Source of the DNA: Providencia vermicola
GTDB taxonomy: Bacteria; Pseudomonadota; Gammaproteobacteria; Enterobacterales; Enterobacteriaceae
Length of the DNA: 64,000 bases
Direction of reading: 5' to 3'
Assembly: GCF_020381325.1 (NCBI RefSeq)
Contig: NZ_JAGSPI010000013.1
Location: 62,001-126,000, forward strand
Made by a program: the position numbers and the translations under genes. Positions 58,679-64,000 of this stretch are shown piece after piece. The notes beneath the pieces are model-generated. The model saw only the letters and a list, made by a program, of their open reading frames with translations. It ran no database searches and was not told the origin of the DNA. Position 1 is the first letter of the stretch. Each line of letters starts with the position of its first letter.

Positions 58679-61306
58679 ATGAGTAAAAGCACCGCTGAGA
58701 TCCGCCAAGCGTTTCTCGACTTTTTTCATACAAAAGGTCATCAGGTGGTCACCAGCAGTTCGCTAGTGCCTAACAATGACCCGACACTATTGTTCACAAA
58801 CGCAGGGATGAACCAGTTCAAAGATGTATTTCTTGGCCTGGATAAAAGAGCATATTCCCGAGCGACAACTGCACAGCGCTGTGTGCGTGCAGGTGGTAAA
58901 CATAACGACTTAGAAAACGTAGGTTATACAGCTCGTCACCATACATTCTTTGAAATGCTAGGTAACTTCAGCTTTGGTGACTACTTTAAGCACGATGCAA
59001 TTCGCTTTGCTTGGGAATTACTGACAAGTGAAGAATGGTTTAACCTGCCAAAAGAAAGATTGTGGGTCACTGTTTATGCAACAGATGATGAAGCCTATGA
59101 TATTTGGAATAAAGAAATTGGTGTTCCAGTAGAGCGCATTATCCGTATCGGTGATAACAAAGGCGCACCTTATGCCTCAGATAACTTCTGGCAGATGGGT
59201 GATACAGGTCCTTGCGGCCCTTGTACTGAAATTTTCTATGATCATGGCGATCATATCTGGGGTGGCCCTCCAGGCAGTCCAGAAGAAGACGGTGACCGAT
59301 ATATTGAAATCTGGAACCTTGTCTTCATGCAGTTTAACCGTCAATCAGATGGCACCATGGAACCACTGCCGAAACCTTCTGTCGATACAGGAATGGGCTT
59401 AGAGCGTATCTCTGCGGTATTGCAACACGTCAATTCAAACTATGACATTGATATTTTCCGTGAATTAATTGCAGCAGCAGCGAAAGCGACAGGTGCTACC
59501 GATCTGGAAAATAAATCACTGCGTGTTATCGCTGACCATATTCGTTCTTGTGCTTTCCTTGTTAGTGATGGTGTTATTCCATCAAACGAAGGCCGTGGCT
59601 ATGTTCTGCGTCGTATTATTCGTCGTGCGGTTCGTCATGGTTACATGCTTGGTGCTAAAGAAACGTTTTTCTACAAATTAGTTGCTCCATTGATCAAAGT
59701 GATGGGCTCGGCTGCTGAAGAACTTCAACGTCAACAAGCCATGGTTGAAAAAGTTCTGAAGACAGAAGAAGAGCAATTTGCACGTACTTTAGAGCGTGGC
59801 TTGCAATTATTAGATGAAGAACTGGCATCTTTAAAAGGGGATACCCTTGATGGTGAGGCTGCATTCCGCCTCTATGATACTTACGGTTTCCCAATCGACT
59901 TAACCGCTGATGTGTGCCGCGAGCGCAATATCAAAGTGGATGAAGACGGTTTTGAGCGTGCGATGGAAGACCAGCGTCGTCGTGCAAGAGAATCGAGTGG
60001 TTTTGGCGCTGACTATAACTCATTAATCAAAGTTGATAAGCACAGCGAATTCTCAGGTTACCAATATGATGAGCAACAAGCGACCATCACTGCATTATAT
60101 AAAGATGGTCAGCCTGTTGATAGCTTAAATGTCGGTGAAGAAGGCTTAGTTATTCTTGATAAAACCGCATTTTATGCCGAATCAGGTGGTCAGGTTGGGG
60201 ACATTGGTTTCTTAAATAATGACAATGCTCGCTTCAATGTGACAGACACACAAAAATATGGTCAAGCTATTGGGCATATCGGTAAAGTCGAATCAGGCTC
60301 ATTAGTTGTTAACCATCGTATTACCGCTGTGGTCGATAGCGCAAGACGCAATGCGATTCGTTTGAATCACTCTGCAACGCACTTATTACATGCTGCGTTA
60401 CGTCAAGTTCTTGGCGAACACGTATCTCAAAAAGGTTCACTTGTTAATGACAAGTACCTGCGTTTTGACTTCTCACATTTTGAAGCTATGACCCAAGCGC
60501 AACTTCGCCAAGTTGAAGACATTGTAAATGCTCAAATTCGCCAAAATTCAGAAATTGAAACTGAGTTGATGGATTTAGAGGGGGCGAAAGCGAAAGGGGC
60601 TATGGCATTATTCGGTGAAAAATACGAAGAACGTGTTCGCGTATTGAGCATGGGCGATTTTTCTATTGAATTGTGCGGTGGTACACACGCAAAACGTACA
60701 GGTGATATTGGCCTGTTCCGTATTCTGAGTGAATCAGGAACAGCAGCGGGTGTTCGTCGTATTGAAGCAACAACAGGTGTAATGGCGATTGAAAGTGTTC
60801 ACCATCAATCAGAGCAGCTTTCGGCAATCGCTCACCTATTAAAAGGTGATATTAATAGCCTCGTTGAGAAAGTGAAATCTGCGTTAGACAAATCTCGTCA
60901 GCTAGAAAAAGAGATTTTGCAACTAAAAGATCAACAAGCTTCTCAAGAAAGTGCTTCACTAAGTAGCAAAGCAAAAGATGTGAAAGGCATCAAATTGTTA
61001 GTGAACCAATTAAGCGATACTGATCCTAAGCTATTGAGAACCATGGTTGATGATCTGAAAAATCAGTTGAAATCAGCGATTATCGTGCTTTCAACAACAA
61101 GTGGTGATAAAGTCAGTATGATCGTTGGTGTGACTAATGATTTGACTGCTAAAATTAAAGCAGGTGACTTGATCTCTTATGTTGCACAACAAGTAGGTGG
61201 TAAAGGTGGTGGGCGGCCTGACATGGCACAGGCAGGCGGTACTGACGTAAGTGCATTACCTGCTGCAATGGCTAGTGTTGAAGAGTGGGTCGAATCACGA
61301 CTGTAA
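58679..61306 (+). CDS. alaS: Alanine-tRNA ligase
   Basis: 875 aa (E. coli 876). Class II catalytic domain ([20 protein letters not shown] as landmark), central tRNA-recognition part, editing domain with [12 protein letters not shown] and [11 protein letters not shown] zinc site, and a C-terminal C-Ala domain with [12 protein letters not shown]. It charges tRNA-Ala and clears Ser/Gly misacylation. Precedes csrA as in E. coli. Confidence 0.98.
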   Translation: MSKSTAEIRQAFLDFFHTKGHQVVTSSSLVPNNDPTLLFTNAGMNQFKDVFLGLDKRAYSRATTAQRCVRAGGKHNDLENVGYTARHHTFFEMLGNFSFGDYFKHDAIRFAWELLTSEEWFNLPKERLWVTVYATDDEAYDIWNKEIGVPVERIIRIGDNKGAPYASDNFWQMGDTGPCGPCTEIFYDHGDHIWGGPPGSPEEDGDRYIEIWNLVFMQFNRQSDGTMEPLPKPSVDTGMGLERISAVLQHVNSNYDIDIFRELIAAAAKATGATDLENKSLRVIADHIRSCAFLVSDGVIPSNEGRGYVLRRIIRRAVRHGYMLGAKETFFYKLVAPLIKVMGSAAEELQRQQAMVEKVLKTEEEQFARTLERGLQLLDEELASLKGDTLDGEAAFRLYDTYGFPIDLTADVCRERNIKVDEDGFERAMEDQRRRARESSGFGADYNSLIKVDKHSEFSGYQYDEQQATITALYKDGQPVDSLNVGEEGLVILDKTAFYAESGGQVGDIGFLNNDNARFNVTDTQKYGQAIGHIGKVESGSLVVNHRITAVVDSARRNAIRLNHSATHLLHAALRQVLGEHVSQKGSLVNDKYLRFDFSHFEAMTQAQLRQVEDIVNAQIRQNSEIETELMDLEGAKAKGAMALFGEKYEERVRVLSMGDFSIELCGGTHAKRTGDIGLFRILSESGTAAGVRRIEATTGVMAIESVHHQSEQLSAIAHLLKGDINSLVEKVKSALDKSRQLEKEILQLKDQQASQESASLSSKAKDVKGIKLLVNQLSDTDPKLLRTMVDDLKNQLKSAIIVLSTTSGDKVSMIVGVTNDLTAKIKAGDLISYVAQQVGGKGGGRPDMAQAGGTDVSALPAAMASVEEWVESRL

Positions 61307-61316
61307 GTACTTACCA

Positions 61317-61348
61317 AAAGTTGCCTTGTAGAAATATAAGGCAACTTT
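61317..61348 (+). terminator. Hairpin after alaS
   Basis: 11-base stem AAAGTTGCCTT (61317-61327) and AAGGCAACTTT (61338-61348), ten bases past the stop. Only a short T-run, so termination may be partial. Confidence 0.6.
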
Positions 61349-61537
61349 AAATCTGTTGCGGCATTGTTAATGTATTGCTTGTAGTGCTATATTTTGCTTG
61401 TAAATAATTAGAATGATTGCCTTGATGGCATCAATGCTTTAGGTGCATGTCATTACTTTACGTTTTCACGGTGTGTGATGGACAATAGCGGGGGATACCT
61501 AGAGACCCGACTCTTTTAATATTTCAAGGAGCAAAGA

Positions 61538-61723
61538 ATGCTTATTCTGACTCGTCGAGTTGGTGAAACACTCATGATAGGCGATGAGGTAACAGTTACT
61601 GTATTGGGTGTTAAAGGCAACCAAGTTCGTATTGGTGTTAATGCCCCAAAAGAAGTTTCTGTTCACCGTGAAGAAATTTATCAACGGATCCAGGCCGAAA
61701 AGACTCAACCAGATAATCAATAA
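61538..61723 (+). CDS. csrA: Carbon storage regulator CsrA
   Basis: 61 aa, E. coli length, nearly identical family sequence: [43 protein letters not shown] (landmarks). Dimeric RNA-binding protein that controls translation of carbon storage, motility and biofilm mRNAs. The ribosome binding site AAGGAG lies eight bases before ATG. Confidence 0.98.
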   Translation: MLILTRRVGETLMIGDEVTVTVLGVKGNQVRIGVNAPKEVSVHREEIYQRIQAEKTQPDNQ

Positions 61724-62158
61724 TAATGAATAAGCGTCCAATGATTGATCACACAGCAAGAATGGGCGCTTGTCTTACTGCGTTTTAATAATTTTTACGT
61801 TCTCAAACTTCGTTTCATTTGCTTCACTCACTTATTTCGTTGAGCGTGATGATGCATTGTCAGCAAACACCTTTTCATCTTTGTTTATAATTGCGCCGTA
61901 TCATGGTGGCGAGCAAATAATTTTTTGGTTCAAAAGTAATTTTATCCCTCTCATTTTTATTCATAAAGTAAGTTATTTAAGGGCTGAAAAAGTTCTTTTT
62001 CGGTGTTAAACTAAGCATCTTGCTTGTGAAATGTGCAAACAGACTGCGGAATGCAAAAAGTTTGGAAAAATTGTTTGACTTCTAAGTCTAGGAAAGTAAT
62101 ATGTGCGCCACACAGAGACGAGATGTTTGAAAAAACAAATCATGTGTAACTAAAATAT
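61724..62158. other. csrA to tRNA-Ser intergenic region
   Basis: 435 bases; AT-rich, no convincing gene. The right end holds the tRNA-Ser promoter. Confidence 0.5.
62075..62102 (+). promoter_or_regulatory. Promoter of the tRNA-Ser/tRNA-Arg cluster
   Basis: TTGACT (62075-62080), 16-base spacer, TAATAT (62097-62102), then GTGCGCC, a GC-rich discriminator typical of stable-RNA promoters. Confidence 0.65.
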
Positions 62159-62251
62159 GGTGAGGTGGCCGAGAGGCTGAAGGCGCTCCCCTGCTAAGGG
62201 AGTATGCGGTCAAAAGCTGCATCGAGGGTTCGAATCCCTCCCTCACCGCCA
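62159..62251 (+). tRNA. tRNA-Ser (GCT)
   Basis: 93 bases with encoded CCA. Long variable arm, acceptor GGTGAGG/CCTCACC, anticodon loop CTGCTAA with GCT. Matches E. coli serV, which also sits after csrA. Confidence 0.97.
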
Positions 62252-62262
62252 TTTTAGATTAT

Positions 62263-62339
62263 GCATCCGTAGCTCAGCTGGATAGAGTACTCGGCTACGA
62301 ACCGAGCGGTCGGAGGTTCGAATCCTCCCGGATGCACCA
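62263..62339 (+). tRNA. tRNA-Arg (ACG), copy 1
   Basis: 77 bases with CCA. Acceptor GCATCCG/CGGATGC, anticodon loop CTACGAA with ACG (A34 expected to become inosine), T-arm GGTTCGAATCC. Equivalent to the E. coli argV-argY-argZ-argQ cluster. Confidence 0.97.
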
Positions 62340-62484
62340 TATTAACCCTACAGGGAAGCCTAGTTGGGTTCTATTTTGGTTCTACTTAGTGAGTAATCAA
62401 AATAGCGCAGTAACGAAGAAATTGATTTACAGAAGTAGATGTTGATAAGAAGTTTGAGAGAGAAGCACGTCTTGCAGTAACTAT

Positions 62485-62561
62485 GCATCCGTAGCTCAGC
62501 TGGATAGAGTACTCGGCTACGAACCGAGCGGTCGGAGGTTCGAATCCTCCCGGATGCACCA
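62485..62561 (+). tRNA. tRNA-Arg (ACG), copy 2
   Basis: Identical over all 77 bases to copy 1; starts 222 bases after it. Confidence 0.97.
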
Positions 62562-62651
62562 TCTCTTAGCTAATTAGTTAGCGTATCAATAATCCATTTA
62601 GTGTATACATTCTCAGTTATTGAATTAATCGATATTTATCGACAGAATTTT

Positions 62652-62728
62652 GCATCCGTAGCTCAGCTGGATAGAGTACTCGGCTACGAACCGAGCGGTC
62701 GGAGGTTCGAATCCTCCCGGATGCACCA
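62652..62728 (+). tRNA. tRNA-Arg (ACG), copy 3
   Basis: Identical over all 77 bases to copies 1 and 2; starts 167 bases after copy 2. Confidence 0.97.
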
Positions 62729-62739
62729 TAACAAGAAAG

Positions 62740-62766
62740 ACTCCTCAATTTGAGGAGTTTTTTTTT
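62740..62766 (+). terminator. Terminator of the tRNA cluster
   Basis: ACTCCTCA (62740-62747) pairs with TGAGGAGT (62751-62758), followed by nine T. Confidence 0.85.
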
Positions 62767-62914
62767 GCCTGAAAAGTCAATTAAATAACATTTCCGATGC
62801 ATCTTTTGTTTTAATCCCTCCTAAACCACACATCTAGACAGCGACAATTTATGTGATTTAAGCTAAAGTAATTGCCTTAATAAAATAAATTAACATCACA
62901 GGCGGGAGGTCGAT

Positions 62915-64000
62915 TTGATCCCGGACGTATCGAAAGCGCTCTCATGGTTAGAGGCGCACCCAGAAACACTAAATGGTATTCAACGTGGTATTGAGCGCGA
63001 AACATTGCGTGTGACGCCTACAGGCTCAATTGCAGAAACGTTGCACCCTGAAGGGCTGGGACAAGCTTTAACACATAAATGGATCACGACAGATTTTGCG
63101 GAGTCCTTACTCGAATTTATTACTCCCGTAGATAAAAGTATCAGCCATAACTTGGCTTTTCTCAGGGATTTACACCGTTATACTGCACGTCACCTTCAAG
63201 ATGAAAGAATGTGGCCACTCAGTATGCCGTGCTTTATCGAAAGTGAAGATAAAATCACTCTTGCTCAATATGGTACTTCTAACGTCGGGCGTTTTAAAAC
63301 CTTATACCGTGAAGGCCTTAAAAATCGTTATGGCGCATTGATGCAGACGATAGCAGGGGTGCATTATAACTTTTCTTTGCCAACTGAATTTTGGCAGGCA
63401 TGGGCGGGTGTTGATGATCCTGACAGCGAAAGTGGTAAAGAAAAAATTTCTGATGGCTATTTACGCTTGATCAGAAACTACTATCGCTTTGGTTGGGTGA
63501 TCCCATATTTATTCGGTGCATCTCCTGCCATTTGTGGCTCTTTCTTAAAAGACAGAGATACCACGCTCACATTCGATAAAACAGAATGTGGAACTTACTA
63601 TTTACCTTATGCGACGTCTTTGCGCATGAGCGATTTGGGTTATACCAATAAATCACAGAGTGATTTGAATATCACATTCAATAAGCTAGGTGAATATGTT
63701 GAAAACCTGAAAAAAGCCATTCATAAGCCTTCCGCTGAGTTTGAAAAGCTAGGTGTGAAAAAAGATGGTAAATACGTTCAGCTTAACTCTAACGTGTTGC
63801 AAATTGAAAATGAGCTCTATGCCCCAATAAGACCTAAACGCGTTCCTAAAGGCTCAGAGTCCCCTTCTGATGCATTATTGCGTGGTGGTATTGAGTACAT
63901 TGAAGTACGTTCTTTGGACATCAACCCATTTAGTGCGATTGGGGTGAATGAAACCCAAGCGCGATTTGTTGATCTATTCTTAATATGGTGCGTGCTCGCT
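62915..64000 (+). CDS. gshA: Glutamate-cysteine ligase (partial, C-terminus outside window)
   Basis: First 362 codons of about 518. Joins glutamate and cysteine, the first step of glutathione synthesis; GshB is at 20.3-21.2 kb. Start is TTG 62915, with GGGAGG six bases upstream, exactly as the E. coli gene, which also uses TTG ([16 protein letters not shown] against IPDVSQALAWLEKHPQ). [20 protein letters not shown] and GVHYNFSLP are conserved active-site segments. Confidence 0.97.
   Translation, partial: MIPDVSKALSWLEAHPETLNGIQRGIERETLRVTPTGSIAETLHPEGLGQALTHKWITTDFAESLLEFITPVDKSISHNLAFLRDLHRYTARHLQDERMWPLSMPCFIESEDKITLAQYGTSNVGRFKTLYREGLKNRYGALMQTIAGVHYNFSLPTEFWQAWAGVDDPDSESGKEKISDGYLRLIRNYYRFGWVIPYLFGASPAICGSFLKDRDTTLTFDKTECGTYYLPYATSLRMSDLGYTNKSQSDLNITFNKLGEYVENLKKAIHKPSAEFEKLGVKKDGKYVQLNSNVLQIENELYAPIRPKRVPKGSESPSDALLRGGIEYIEVRSLDINPFSAIGVNETQARFVDLFLIWCVLA

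Noticed and set aside
62617-62802. 61-codon minus-strand frame over the third tRNA-Arg
   Set aside because: It is the common spurious frame antisense to a tRNA ([18 protein letters not shown] pattern), not a gene.

Overview
The window is chromosomal DNA from a gammaproteobacterium of the order Enterobacterales. Nearly every core protein reads as a close relative of its Escherichia coli counterpart, and long runs of gene order match (mltC-yggX-mutY/trmB-yggL, yqgF-yqgE-gshB-rsmE, fadE/gmhA-yafJ-yafK, proB-proA, aas-lplT, recA-alaS-csrA-tRNA-Ser-tRNA-Arg-gshA). The moderately AT-rich composition, an nqr sodium pump next to dinB and pepD, proC inside the yggS operon and ERIC/YPAL-like palindromic repeats suggest the Morganellaceae, most likely Providencia. 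The genus is an inference, not a proof.

Layout. 1-3988: an accessory transport and regulation module made of a nucleoside-symporter-like MFS protein (cut by the window edge), a PhnP-like metallo-beta-lactamase-fold phosphodiesterase, and a divergent regulator joining a LacI repressor to a solute-binding-protein domain, with two inverted copies of a putative operator between them. 3991-8038: the remains of a genomic island at tRNA-Phe, with an exact 20-bp repeat at both ends, a 40-codon integrase remnant, and a LysR regulator plus an exported amidohydrolase as surviving cargo. 8288-13881: the mltC/mutY and trmB/glsB/yggN housekeeping block. 14087-15037: an orphan siderophore-binding protein with a strong promoter and a possible Fur site. 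15179-21945: minus-strand operons yggS-proC-yggT-rdgB-hemW and rsmE-gshB-yqgE-yqgF. 22224-29668: a more mixed region with an orphan prepilin peptidase, a DsbA-like protein, an odd exported MBL-fold protein, two LysR regulators, lysA, and two tandem AT-rich Sel1-like lipoproteins. 29779-34717: fadE, gmhA, yafJ and yafK. 35133-42491: the whole nqrABCDEF operon with its maturation genes apbE and nqrM. 42714-44177: a small unknown protein and a GDPD-fold protein whose catalytic residues look lost. 44466-57180: dinB, pepD, gpt, frsA, crl, proBA, aroL, aas-lplT and pncC. 57285-64000: recA, alaS, csrA, one tRNA-Ser, three identical tRNA-Arg and the first part of gshA.

How genes work together. nqrA-F, apbE and nqrM encode the Na+-pumping quinone reductase, its flavin attachment and its iron insertion. 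proB, proA and proC make proline from glutamate. gshA and gshB make glutathione. recA and dinB each carry a clear LexA box and belong to the SOS response. lysR and lysA form a divergent activator/target pair. FadE has a palindrome resembling a FadR operator just upstream. The least explained parts are the LacI-SBP module, the tRNA-Phe island remnant, the tandem lipoproteins, the degenerate MBL and GDPD proteins, a hairpin over the crl ribosome binding site, and a terminator-like hairpin upstream of nqrA with no gene before it.
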